DNA of 64,000 nt from Acephala macrosclerotiorum. Taxonomy: Eukaryota; Ascomycota; Leotiomycetes; Helotiales; Mollisiaceae. The notes below the pieces were generated by a model, which worked only from the letters and a program-made list of their open reading frames with translations, did no database searches and was not told the origin of the DNA. Position 1 is the first letter of the stretch, and every line of letters starts with the position of its first letter. Shown here piece after piece: positions 10,458 through 21,653 of this stretch. The translations under genes were made by a program, and so were the position numbers. The stretch covers positions 47,745 through 111,744 of the forward strand of contig MU119385.1 in assembly GCA_014904845.1 (NCBI GenBank), in the 5' to 3' direction.

Positions 10458-11335
10458 ATGATGGCGGTTTTGTTTCGATTCTGTTTGTTGCTGGCGGCTT
10501 GGGTAGGATGTTTAAACGCTCAGCAGATTGTCAATGGGCAGATTTATACCCCTGGGATTGCGCTTGTCGATGCCCCTCAGCCCAATACGCCTTTGGGTGG
10601 TGGTACGCTAGTCCAGGCCCTGTGGATGACTATTGCTGATAGAACTAGATTTCCTCCAAGTAGCTCTTGATGTGACGTCCGACGGGCAGCTCGAGCTCCC
10701 TCCTTACCCCTCCAACCCGAACTCCGCGATCTGGAACATCACGATTTTCCTCTCAAGCTACACAACGGGCAAGAACTTCACGATCTCGAATGGCACAGCG
10801 TCTGCGAATAATGCGAGCTTGGGAGAGATTATGGCACAGGAGCCTAGCTCGACGGTGAAGCATGTGAATTGGATATGGCCGGATTGTTTGGTGGGAGATG
10901 GAACATCGACTGGAAACACTTCTCGTGGAGCATATAATGTACGTCTACGATCCACATGACGAGGGGAGGAGAAAGTGCTAACGGATGCAGATTTCAATCC
11001 GCCAGAACTTTCGTCTCAATGGGACGGACATATACACCATCTTCGACCTTCCAATCAAAGTCACGAACTCGATACCAGAAGAGAGTACTCGACCATCCTG
11101 CGATTCGCTTAACAACCCTCTTCTCGACGAAGCGACATTGAATGCGTCTGCGAATAACTTCACGCGGATAGTCGGGACCGCGATACAAGGAAACAGTGGA
11201 AGTGGAAGCGGTCTAGGAGGTTCGAAACCGGATGCTTCACCTGAGAACGGTCTAGGGGGAGCGGGAATGTTGAACTGGAGAACGAGTGTTCATGGGATTT
11301 GGGTGGTGGCTTTTGTGTTCTTGTTCATGTTCTGA
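10458..11335 (+). CDS. Secreted, probably GPI-anchored glycoprotein of unknown function
   Basis: Three exons (10458-10602, 10649-10938, 10991-11335) encode 259 residues with closing phases; introns are 46 and 52 nt with GTACGC and GTACGT donors. Residues 1-21 are a signal peptide (MMAVLFRFCLLLAAWVGCLNA). The mature protein begins QQIVNGQIYTPGIALVDAPQPNTP and carries many N-glycosylation sequons (NIT, NFT, NGT, NAS, NTS). A Gly/Ser/Pro-rich segment (about 208-235) leads into a terminal hydrophobic stretch (WVVAFVFLFMF) with no charged residues after it, the normal layout of a GPI attachment signal. I recognise this as a widespread ascomycete secreted family but know no function. A cell-wall or plasma-membrane surface role is inference. 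Confidence 0.75.
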
Positions 11336-12237
11336 GCTGAGTGGTCGTTCTATATTGGAGTTTTGAGATACCTTTTGAGCGGGCTTTGAATATAATTTTC
11401 CCCTGAGAAATATTGTACAGTGTGTTTCTATTCGACTTTGTACATTTTTTAGATACAAAATACAGGCACTTCACAATGAGCGATTGTTCGAGCAAGACTT
11501 ATGTCTTCTCACTATGATACAGAAGTGTTTTCCAAAAACCAGTTTTCTTACTCTTTCGATGATATGGCGATAGCATTGTGAGCTATAATATTTTACCACA
11601 TAAGCCTCACCTAACTCGGGACCTATATATCAAATTTTATAGCGCAACACAAGTTGGGACATCGTATGATGTCAGTATAGCTGAGCATAAACTTCCCCTG
11701 CTATGTTTGGAATCCGCCCCGTGTTCCCCGACTTTCTCTGGTGCCAATGAGGCGGTTCTCGGTAACTCGATCCGGGGCATACAGACTGACTTTTGCAATA
11801 GAACAAAACTCGGTTGCAGGAAGGAACGTGCGAGTGAGATCATTGTTAGAGTCAATTCTAATAATGATTGGGGGTGCAAAGGCCCAGATCGGCAGGGTCA
11901 CCATGTGAATTTTCAATGTCCAACGCCTTAGAGCGATTCTTTAAATTTAAATGTCCGTCAGGTACTGGGAGAGAGTTTCTAGTGGAAAATGTCTAACAAC
12001 GCTTTGAACAAAGAAAGAACTAGAGACGTGATAAAAAACGTGAGTGAGGATTTGGGGGGAGGTCCAGAAGTAATGGCTAACTGTTGTATATACGAAACCG
12101 AAGAATAAAGCAGAATTTGATTTTACAATAGTAACAGCAAGCTTCAATGAAGCCACATTCTGGCGATATCCTGAAGATAGGATTAAAGCCAGTCTCCATA
12201 GAAGTGCCTACCTCTTCGCAGCATCGAACAGAGAAGC
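11336..12237. other. Spacer between convergent genes
   Basis: It holds the 3' regions of the GPI-type protein gene and the dehydrogenase gene. The open frames at 11578-11931 (plus) and 11637-11916 (minus) overlap in opposite directions and have no recognisable content. Confidence 0.45.
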
Positions 12238-13546
12238 TCACTTCTCAGCGGGAGGTACCAAAACCGTAGATCTACAAAAAGTAAGCACCTCATCACACTA
12301 TCCCTTTCCCAAAAGATAGTACTTACGCGCTCTCGACCCCACTCTCTTCTCTCTCCTTATCAGTTTTCCACTTCTCAACATCAATGACTTGTCTCCCATG
12401 CCAGCCCGGCATAATATTCTCCATCTTCGCCCTCAACCTCACCTGATACCAATGCGGAAACCCCTTAAACAACGTCAACAGTCCCCCAAACCCCGGAGCA
12501 ATAATCTGTCCACTATGCCCCGATAACACCTGTTTAACAATAGCCTCAGCCACAGTCTCTGGTTCAAGCGTTGGCATCAGGAAGGCCGAGTCATTGTGAT
12601 AGCCTTGGAAAAGGGGCGTCTTTGTGTATCCTTGATTCACTACTACGGTTCGGACTTTCGGGGCTGCGTAGCGCGTTTTTAGTTCGGCTGTGAGTCCTTC
12701 GTGGAAGGATAACGCGGCGGCTTTGGAGGCGGCGTAGTCTACCATGTTTGGCACTGTGACGTAAGCTGCGATCGAAGCGATTGTAACGACCATTCCATGA
12801 TTGTGTTTTACGAGGGATGGGATGAATTCTTTGGCCATCCAGTAATGAGCAAGTGTATTGACGTCGAAGGTAAATCGCACATCTTTCTCTGTTGCGTCGA
12901 GGATTTGTTTGCCCCGCGCGACGCCGGCGTTGTTGATTATTATCGTTGGATCCCCGACGTCTTTGCGGATTTCGCGGGCGACGGAGGAGAGGGTTTGGGG
13001 GGAGGTTATATCGCATTTGTAGTAGTAGACGTTGTTTGCTATATTCCTGTTAGTACCTCGTCTGGAGAATATCTGGGTGGAGAAGGAAGACAAACGAGCA
13101 TCAAAAGTCATAGGAATAACATCCAGCACCACAACCTTGATCTTCTTCTCAGCCAACAACTTCACAACCTGCCCACCAATCCCTCCCGCTCCTCCAGTGA
13201 TGAGCACAATCTCTTTATCCCAATCATATTTATCAGCAGTCCAGTTGTCTAGGACGCTGGCGGATGCGTAGTTTGAGATTACACGGGCCACGCCGAGGTA
13301 GAAGAGTGTGCGGATTCGGGAGAAGGCCTTTTCGTGGAGGATGGAGAGGTCGGATCCTTTCTTTGTGTAACGGGCAAGGAGGAGGATCGCGAGTGTGAGA
13401 GCTGGATTTAGGGCGGTGCGTTTGATGAAACGGCCTATGGGGTCGGCAGTGAGGCCTGGGTCAGGAGATGTCAGCAGAAGTCAAGTTGAAGGTATGGAGA
13501 GGCTAGCGATACCTTCACGCGGAAGCCAACCATTGTGCATTGGCAT
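12238..13546 (-). CDS. Short-chain dehydrogenase/reductase, RDH10/RDH16-like
   Basis: Four exons (13546-13513, 13455-13096, 13038-12327, 12271-12238) give 379 residues. The first exon encodes only MPMHNGWLPREG, and the last adds a 12-residue tail; reading straight past the third donor would instead stop at once. Residues about 22-75 include a hydrophobic segment (NPALTLAILLLARY), suggesting membrane association. The Rossmann NAD(P) motif TGGAGGIG is at 98-105, an NNAG motif follows, and the catalytic Ser about 220, Tyr 233 and Lys 237 (YAASK) are all present, so the enzyme should be active. Related fungal and animal proteins oxidise retinol-like or steroid-like alcohols or act in lipid metabolism. 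The substrate cannot be read from the sequence. The second intron (57 nt) has no in-frame stop; its removal restores the family spacing. Confidence 0.85.
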
Positions 13547-14001
13547 GTTGATGTTGAGGACTTTTAGCTGTTGATACCTGGTGTTTGGAGATGGGATGCA
13601 CGAGGAGGGGATGGATGGGAGAAGTCAATTGATATTGATTCTCGGCCCATGTTTCTCTTCCTCAAAGCTTCATCTATCTTCGGTGACAAGGTTCATGCTG
13701 GGCATGCTTGGAAGCCAATGTCGGTGTTCTGTTCGACTTCTGCCATGTGGGATTAGTGTTGGGCCGAGGTGCTAGCGGCTTGAAACGCGGGGTTAGCTGC
13801 AAGATGTCTGGGGAGGCGTTTTGTCTAGCCAATTTGGGGTATCACGTGAATATGATTCATCTTGAAGAGAATAATGTCAATATTGCTGGTGGTAGTATAG
13901 ATAGATAAGATGAGAGTATTCGAAAAGATACATAGTATTTCTGAGATGGTTTCGAAGCCATGCTCATGGATGCCAAACTCGGCTTCCTGGCCGGCGGCCG
14001 C
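13547..14001. other. Spacer, no gene seen
   Basis: It carries the promoter side of the dehydrogenase gene and the 3' flank of the permease pseudogene. Small frames here have no recognisable content. Confidence 0.4.
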
Positions 14002-15711
14002 TCAAAGAATGTATCTGAAGTCTGGATGCTTATCCAAGAGCTCATCCATGCTCTTGTCGGCCTCCGCATCATTCGTCCCTGCAACCCAAAGCTCCCGAGC
14101 CCTCGCATCTTTCCCGTGATTCTCTCTTCTCATCCAAAGCCAATTGCAAACAGTAGACACGAGAGCCAAGCAGAAGAAGCCCAACAAAGTCCCATGTCCA
14201 GCCAAGTATCTCGACGGAGTACGATAGACTTGTGTTCTAATGATACTTAAGCCTTGTCCAGTTATCTAAGCCATTGCCCAAGCAGTACTTCTCTTCGTGT
14301 ATCCACCGTGGTTGATTGTGATCCAGGAGACGGTGAGGATGACAGAGGGGTAGAGACCAGACGCGACGAAACATGTACCTGCCATCAAAGCCACTTGTTG
14401 GTTGTGGCCATGAGGATGATGTATCCAATTGAAGAGGTTGCCATGCAGATGAAGAGAGTGGGGCCTTTGGAGTTGATGCGGTCAGAAAGGAAGCAGACCG
14501 TAAGCAAGGAGACTGTCGCGAAGGCGTAAGGCATCATGGTGAAGAGTTGCGTTTGGACTACAGGAATAGTCAGTAACCAGGTCTGGCTGTGCCAGTATAA
14601 ATCTTACGCTTGTCGAAACCAAATGCTTGAATGAATGTGGGAAGGAAGGAGGTGACGGATGCGATGCCAAGACACAATGGTCTGTAGATGACGGCTGTGA
14701 AGTATGACTTGGGGTCTTTAAAAGCCAACCAGATCTCAGAATACTTGATTTTCTGGTGTGTGCTGGTGCGAGAGTCAGCTTCAATGTCGACGCAGGAGAA
14801 TAGAGAACTTACCTTCGGCCACTCTTTGAAGGGCAAGGTCAATCTCATCATTGTTGAAGTATCGACTGCCTTTCTTTGCGATGATATCCGGGAATGATGG
14901 TAGGAACAAGAGAATGATGATTCCAAGTCCAATTACAGGTATTCCTTCCACGATATACAGCCACTGCCAAGCATGACGACCGTGAACACCTTCAAGATTC
15001 TTTTGAACTCCGTAAGCAATGAGACCACTGAAGCAACCTGAGATTGTTGCGGAGGTATAGCAGACGGCTGTGAAATATGGTAAGCAAGCGAATCTCATGA
15101 TTGAGAGGACAGAACATACCGGCTCTGGTGGCCACCTCGTCCCGCTTGTACCAGAAGCTGAAGTACAACAGACCAACTTGGACGAAAGCTTCTCCCATAC
15201 CAATCAGGATTCGAAGCCCAATCACGGCCCCGTAACTCTTAGCGGCTGATAAGCATGTCCCGCAGACACCAAAGAATATGACTGCTGCTCCAAGTTGACG
15301 TGGAGGGCCGATGACTCGCATGCCGAGGTTGGCAGGAAGCATGAACACCATGTATCCAACAACTGAAGACTGTGAGTTGAAAAATTGAGTTGAACCTTTG
15401 CTGGAAGATGTACAAAATACCGTCAGACAGTTGAAGAACTGTTCATTGCTGAGACCCAGGTCAGTCTGCATACCCATGATGCGAGCATTTCCAAGATTGT
15501 TTCGGTCCTGATAAATGTAAATTTAAAGACCCATTCATGCTGAAGGACTGACCTACCACGTACGCAATGAAAAACTTAGTCCCAGAAGTGGGACAATAGA
15601 GACATCCATCTTAAGCAGCAATCGCTTCTCGAGTTTTGACTTGATCCTCGGGGTAGACTCTCCATTGTTCGGAAAATTTTCGAGCCATGCTTAATCTGTC
15701 TTCTCGCTCAT
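14002..15711 (-). pseudogene. Dal5-type MFS permease (anion:cation symporter family), decayed
   Basis: The coding trace is continuous from the first transmembrane region to the end DKHPDFRYIL, with introns in family-like positions. Readable pieces include KRLLLKMDVSIVPLLGL, DRNNLGNARIMGMQTDLGL, AWQWLYIVEGIPVIGLG and WMRRENHGKDARARELWV. Lesions: a TAA (15693-15691) seven codons after the only good ATG; loss of one T in a T run near 15575, which breaks the frame between helix 1 and DRNN; a one-base loss near 14400 between ATTNKW and MAGTCFVASG; and TAG (14268-14266) in AMA-stop-ITGQ where the family has Gln. One intron (near 14800) keeps frame only if it is an implausible 34 nt, which may be a further lesion. 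Relatives import allantoate, nicotinate, tartrate and similar anions. A functional transporter cannot be made. Confidence 0.85.
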
Positions 15712-16632
15712 CTTGAACTCTTCTGTTCGAAGCAGCTCTGTTCGACTTTCAGGTATTGGAACACGTGATGAGTATCTAGAAAGCAGGCGAAGTTATAGAG
15801 CTGCGGAGTGCATGCGGCGAATTCCCTTGTGGGGTATTGAGATGAACTTTGTAGAGTAAAGAAGTTTGCTGTAGATCTAGTTGACTCTCTGTTGAGATAT
15901 CAATGTTATGACTCGTGACACTCCGATTGCATCGCTCCGGTCTGCTAGAGTCTCCGATATATCGCAACGCTGCTCCGATGGACTTCCATTGGCTCTATAA
16001 AAATGAGGAGAAGTCGATTCCACGCGGGTAGAAGGGTAAGAAAGCTAGGGAGAGAGGTCCGATCCTGATTCAGACATTGCTGATCATTTCGTCCCACATG
16101 CTGCATGCAACAGAGCCAGCTGGGAGCGTACGACTCTGGCGCTTGAGAGTAGATGAAAACGAGACATTTGAAACAATTTAGGTGCGATCTCTCCAGATTT
16201 TGGTGTTTTGAAGCTGTGCGAGTTGACTTCTTGCTTCGGGGAAAGGCTGAAGGATGAGAGGGGAAGAGGGACCGCGAGAACCTTAAAAATCCAAGCAAGC
16301 GCTCACACGTGACACGGCCTTTCGGTTCACTCCTTTCGACCACGCTTGCTCTGCTCTCTCCATGCCAACTCAAACTCACAATGTCCCGCTCCTGCTTCTG
16401 CAAGCTTTTACTCTCTCATGTGCCACTGCGAAGTCCTCACAACATCGATGGTTGCTTTTGCCTAGGCACATTAACACAGACGCGACGCGTCTCAGCCTAT
16501 GAAATTCATGCTTACTGTATCAAATCAGATGCCCAGAGCCTCCGTGACAATTCTTACGCAGCGACTCTCTGACAAACATCGGAGCAGCTTCAACGTCATC
16601 GTATCCATGAGCCAATTTCTCAGCATGTAGAA
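15712..16632. other. Divergent spacer between permease and regulator pseudogenes
   Basis: A 0.9-kb spacer between two divergently oriented dead genes, probably their former shared control region. No coding content recognised. Confidence 0.4.
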
Positions 16633-18885
16633 ATGGAGACAACACGGCCCCGTGATCATGAAAAAACCAAAAGAGCATGCAACGAATGTCGACAACAAAA
16701 GGTACGAGAACGCTCCTGATTCTGACAAATTATACGAAGCTTCTTCTGATGTTGACTCCAGCTTCGCTGCGACATTGTGAAAGAGCCTTTTTCTTCGTGT
16801 TCAAGATGCCGACGGCTCCGATTGGTCTGCAAGATTGACCCCTCGTTCAAGCGCGTGGAGAAGAGAAGGTAACCTCGTTGCCAACACTAGCAGTTCGAGT
16901 CGTCTAACAGGATTGTTAGAAGCAAGGTCGATCGGCAGCAGCTGGCCGACATTCTACCCCAACCATCATCCGTTGAGACGTCCGCCCCTGAAGTGCCATC
17001 GAATCCTCGCAGTAATGTGGAACCTGTTTTGCTTCCTGGCGATGCACTTCCTACCCTTCCAACACGCCTTGACGACATTCCCAGCATTACCGGACTGCCT
17101 GATACTAGCCTCTTACCTACCCAGCCTACAACCTCTCAATGCTCTCCAGGTTCTTGCGGTGCTCATCAGCGGAACCAGTCAGTCTCTGAAAGCCTGAGCC
17201 AGTCTGATTGGAAGCTCGATGGTGTCTACCTTAACGACACGGATGTTCATGATCTTTTCAAGGAGTCAGCTATCATCTTCCCAAATCAGATTATTTCTCA
17301 CGATGGACGCAGGTTTTTCGAACATTATCATCCATTCCTGCCATTCTTGGATCCTAGCAAGCCACCAACATATTTCAAAAATTCTCGCCTTCTATTCTGG
17401 ACTATCGTGGCCATTGCTTCCCGAAGATATACTCGAGATTTGACTCTGTTGACATCTTTGTCATTGGGAGTCCCACGACTGATGTGGTCGACATTACAGT
17501 CCGTCTTCCAGAACTATCACGATGTGAAAGCACTCTGTCTGTTATGCACTTAGCCATTTCCTCTTAGCAGTTCATCCCGCGATTGTACGTTCATGCTTGG
17601 TGGGATGATGATCCATTTGGCTACGCAAATAGGGCTTCACGTACCGGGTTGAGCACAAGATTTCTCCCAGTTCAGATTACAGCTTTCAGGAGAAGAGGTG
17701 CAGGATCGTATTACTACGTGGAACATTGTCAAAATAGTTTCTCAAACGTAAGTCATGTCTGTGAACTACACGCTCATTGTTGGCTCCAACTGACGATTGT
17801 TTGTGCCTCCTTTAGTTTAGCAACTAGTTATGGCCAGCCTTCCATCGCACCATTTGCGCTGCAAGCCCATCCCGACGACTTACGGGAGGATGGGCCCCTA
17901 GGCAGTCTAGGGTATCGTCTACACATCAAGCGCTTCTGTCATCGGATCTCAAACAGTCTCCAACACTGCCAAGCGTCACCTGTAGCACTGGAAATTCCGA
18001 GTGGCACGAGCTTGCATCGCTGAAACGAGATGTCATCCACTTAGAATTGACGCTCAGAAATTCGACGGCTGATGGTAAACAAACAGCTACCAATTTTTTC
18101 AATGTGCTGACTTATGTCAGATGTTATCGCGATCTATGGTATGTGCGCCAAGCTGCACCTCCATCTGTTCAGTTTATTCGATTGCCCCTCGACGCCCGAC
18201 TATGTCGACAACTTAAAGATGTTACATGAAGTCTGTGAAGCCCTTTTATATCGAGTAGCAATGTCTGAAAAGGTCACGAAATACTGTCCCAAATACATTT
18301 TCTGGATGACCCTTGCCGCAGCTTTCACGATCTGCAAGCTGCTCTCTAGCACATTTGCAGATTATCTGGACGTAGCTGCTAGTAAACAACTTTTCAACAG
18401 CGCAGTTAGCGCCATACGCCAAATGAGTGTTTCAAACAATGATCTTGCTGGCCGGTTGGCGGAAGTTCTTGTCCAGCTGAGAGCCCGAGCTTCCAGACGA
18501 AACTACTTCCCTTGGGTTCATCCAACAATGGATGGCAAAGCCTTGGCATTAAAGTCCGAAGCCGGTTCAGTGTGAGCATCACGTATGACTCGTTGTGGGA
18601 GTGGAGAAACGGGTTTCTACCTGATCAGGATGCGGGAAACACTAGTAAGACCTGCTACCGTTCATTTCTTGTCGAGGGTAGACTGACGCATCCAAAGCTT
18701 CTCCAGTCAATCCATCTAGCTCAATCCCCCATGCAGGCCATTTTGCTTCACACTCTCAGAACAGCGCTTTGTCGGCTGTCGCAACCCCACAGAACTTCGA
18801 CCTGACCGACCTCATATTCGACGATCTCTATCCCATGAACTACATCGTTGAAAATGCTGGGGCTGCAGAGTACTTTAGAAGATGA
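16633..18885 (+). pseudogene. Zn(II)2Cys6 transcription factor, decayed
   Basis: Exon 1 (16633-16701) and exon 2 (from 16762) encode a classic binuclear zinc cluster: RACNECRQQKLRCD, then SCSRCRRLRLVCKI and FKRVEKR. The fungal-specific regulatory region follows: FFEHYHPFLPFLDP, FWTIVAIASRRY, then YDSLWEWRNGF near the end. Lesions: TAG at 17551-17553 in CLLCT-stop-PFPLSSSS, where relatives have Trp; TGA at 17650-17652 in GLHVPG-stop-AQDF, which a CGA-to-TGA change would explain; a frame change near 17960-18000 before EWHELASLKRD; and another near 18540 before KVRSRFSVS. The DNA-binding domain and about 250 further codons remain open, so a truncated zinc-cluster protein without the activation region could still be made. 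It probably once regulated the adjacent permease and lyase genes. Confidence 0.85.
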
Positions 18886-19075
18886 TGTGATCCTGGATCT
18901 CAAGTCACAGCATTTCACTCTTCCTCTTAGAAGAGCCTAGTACTGCAGACTTTGCCACTGTCACCGATGTGGGCATATAGGGAACTTCCTTACTCGACCG
19001 TCTCAAGTTCAACAATACTAAGCTCACATCTATATTGGATGTCTATCAAGAAATCAGACTTTGTGCTCAACCTCC

Positions 19076-20152
19076 TCAGACACCACTAGCGAAAGTCGAC
19101 CCACCGGCCTTGGCATCGATCTCAAGATCATCCTTTAAACCACTCACCTCAAAGAGCTGCTTTGGTGTCATAAGCGCTTCCACCCCCGTCACACCTTCCA
19201 CCTTCAGTCTCGTGTAGACTTCCTTCATCGCCTTGTACGCTGGCGCCAAACCAGCAAATGGGAAGATCACAACACGGAAGCCCATATCATACGCTTCATC
19301 AGCGCTAATGTTTGGTGTGACACCATGCTCCACCATATTCAGCAACACGGGCCAAGGTGCAAGATCTTTCACAGCCAGTCTTGCCTCCTCGGTCGTGATG
19401 CCTTCCAAGAATGCAACGTCGGCCCCAGCTTCGAGAGCAGCTCGCAGGCGAGCAATGGACTCGTTGTATCCAAGAGATTGCAGAGCATCTGTGCGAGCGA
19501 TGATAACGATTTCAGAGCCGACAGCGTGTCGAGCTGTAACTGCTGCTCGAATACGGATAATAAAGTTGGTAGTCGGGACAAGCTGCTTTCCCTGCAAATG
19601 TCCGCAACGCTTCGTCTGAACTTGGTCTTCGATGTGCAAAGCTGCTACCCCGCTTCGGGCGTGTTCCTGGACGGTGCGAGTCACCATGATGGGACCTGAC
19701 ATTGTCAGCAACCGAGTTCTCCAATCGTTTGACAGACATTGATACCTCCATACCCTGTGTCAGCATCTGCGATGAGGGGTACACTAGCATCCAGATTTGC
19801 AATCATTTCGGCATGCTCTCGCATGTCGTTCAAATTTGCAATTCCCAAATCTGCGTGTCCGATTCTTGACGCACTCGTTCCTGCTCCAGTCTGTTATGAT
19901 CAGTACTCAATATCCCACGTGGTCTCGGACATCAATCATCACGGGTGAACTCACCATGTAGATGGCATCAAATCCAATGCCAAGCGCGATTCTTGCTGAA
20001 AAGCCGTCGTATACTCCTGGTGCAAGAATGATCTTTCCAGGTGTTGAGATCATGTGTCGAAGCTTGGTTGCTGCATTCATACTTTCGAGGGCAACGGAAC
20101 CCATCTTGTCAAGCGCTTTCTGATATGAGGTGAATGCTTCTAGTTTGGGCAT
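19076..20152 (-). CDS. Isocitrate lyase / PEP mutase superfamily enzyme
   Basis: Three exons (20152-19955, 19890-19746, 19695-19076) encode 320 residues, all phases closing. Signatures: the metal-site motif DADTGYGG at about 108-115, KRCGHLQGKQLVP with KRCGH at about 143-147, IIARTDALQSLGYNESIARLRAALEAGADVAFLEG, and a late MGFRVVIFPFAGLAPA segment. The family cleaves or forms C-C or C-P bonds of 2-hydroxy or 2-methyl dicarboxylates (2-methylisocitrate lyase, oxaloacetate hydrolase, dimethylmalate lyase, carboxyphosphonoenolpyruvate mutase). Its length and the KRCGH loop fit the lyase side, but the substrate is undetermined. There is no targeting signal, so it is probably cytosolic. It is the only intact member of a three-gene neighbourhood with the dead permease and dead regulator. 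Confidence 0.85.
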
Positions 20153-20633
20153 GAATAACTTTTCGGAGAAGGTATCTGCTTTCCAGACCTCTATTTATGT
20201 ACCATTTCAGAGGAATCATCAAATGAAAACAGACCCGCCGAGATCGCAGGTCGTTCCGATGACGGTTGGTTGCCCCTTTGACACTTTTCGTTGTCTATCT
20301 GGGCAATACCGGAGCAACCAGCTTCCTAGAAACGGTTGGTGTGCATCGCTCAATGAGCTTCGAGGGCAGCGAACACCGCGTGCATCACAACTCCGATCCG
20401 ACAACATCAGAACGGGCCAGGGGACAACAAAACTTCAGCAATCCTGTCAAATCAAGTCTTTGTAACTAAGCACTATCACACCAACTGCTATCATTGCGTA
20501 TCTAAGGAACACATATCTTGATTACATGTGGCTAGGGGTCGGACGAAGGGGTTAGATATTAATCCCACCAGGCCCAAGATGCGAGTGCACGAAATCGATA
20601 TTTGTCATCCACATCTCCGTATCCGTGTCTGCA
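20153..20633. other. Spacer, no gene seen
   Basis: Promoter side of the lyase gene and 3' flank of the F-box gene. No recognisable coding content. Confidence 0.4.
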
Positions 20634-21653
20634 TCACCACCTCTGTTCATGTCGAAGACCCACTCTCAGCCTTCCTGCTTTCTTCACCACATCATCCGTA
20701 ACATCCTTCCACGCTTTGAATCCAGCTTCGTTCGCCAAGACCTCCCTCGTCATGATATCAAAACAATGCCCAGCCCAATCTCCTTGCGAGAGCTCCAGAA
20801 ATCTGTCTGATTCTGATGGGATGTCGGTCCAACCAATCTGTAATAGCAGTGCGTCCACGAGACGCAGCTTAGTTGCACGTATTACACCAACAGTGAAGGA
20901 TTCAGAGACGTACTCGTTCGTTGTCAAGTTTCGAAGGACCCATTCTCGGCCCGAAGGAAATAGGTCGGGACACTTCAACTTTTCCCACATCTCCTTCCAT
21001 TTCCCTCGTTGGATCTTGCTCTGATGAAGATGCTCGTCCATAGCATTCATCAAACCGGTCTCTCGAGTCTTGGTCGTCTTTGGTGCCTCCCCTTCAGCTT
21101 CCATGAAGCAGAACAAGCACCTGGATACATGCTTATTGACTCGATACTTGTTGTCATCTACGATCTTCGCGGCAAGGTTTCCTTCGTTGAAAGTTTCAGG
21201 AAGGCTCGTTGACCAAGAGCCCTGCAGAGCGATCTTCTTTCTTGCCCATGGAGCTGCTTTTTTGACATAATTCTTTTGGACCCGATGGACGACGAGTTCC
21301 CAGAATCCTTGGCATGTGAGTCCAAGAGCAACGAGATCACTTTCACCCAGATCCGATACACTCTCTACGACCAAGTCAACAAGTTCGTTCGAGAGAATGT
21401 CGAAGACGCCGAGAGACCTGCTTGAGACGTGATGCTCCTCCTTCTCAACTTGTTTTGCTTCCACAGCAGGAAGCACAGGTCTCGCCAACGCCCCCCAAAC
21501 GTCGAAGGTTATCAAATTCGTAAAGAACGATTTCTCAAGGTCGAAGCCCATATTACCCTCATCCCCCATGAAATGTCTTTCATTCAACTCAGGAGCCAGC
21601 ACCGCCCATCTTTGTGCTGTACGCATGGTTTGGTCGACTCCTTTGCCGCACAT
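20634..21653 (-). CDS. F-box domain protein
   Basis: A single exon of 339 residues. Residues about 82-120 (LGVFDILSNELVDLVVESVSDLGESDLVALGLTCQGFWELVV) are an F-box: a leading hydrophobic Leu/Ile pattern, LVxLVxE helix and the LGLTCQGFW end common to fungal F-box proteins. A CLFCF motif near 180 is followed by a charged, probably helical region. Likely a substrate receptor of an SCF ubiquitin ligase; the target is unknown. The two upstream in-frame methionines (at 1 and 10) are alternative starts. It is not closely similar to the F-box-like pair at 4.4-6.4 kb. Confidence 0.65.
   Translation of the reverse strand: MCGKGVDQTMRTAQRWAVLAPELNERHFMGDEGNMGFDLEKSFFTNLITFDVWGALARPVLPAVEAKQVEKEEHHVSSRSLGVFDILSNELVDLVVESVSDLGESDLVALGLTCQGFWELVVHRVQKNYVKKAAPWARKKIALQGSWSTSLPETFNEGNLAAKIVDDNKYRVNKHVSRCLFCFMEAEGEAPKTTKTRETGLMNAMDEHLHQSKIQRGKWKEMWEKLKCPDLFPSGREWVLRNLTTNEYVSESFTVGVIRATKLRLVDALLLQIGWTDIPSESDRFLELSQGDWAGHCFDIMTREVLANEAGFKAWKDVTDDVVKKAGRLRVGLRHEQRW

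Noticed and set aside
11578..11931. 117-codon plus-strand frame between convergent genes
   Set aside because: Opposed by two minus-strand frames over the same bases and lies in the 3' flanks of two real genes.
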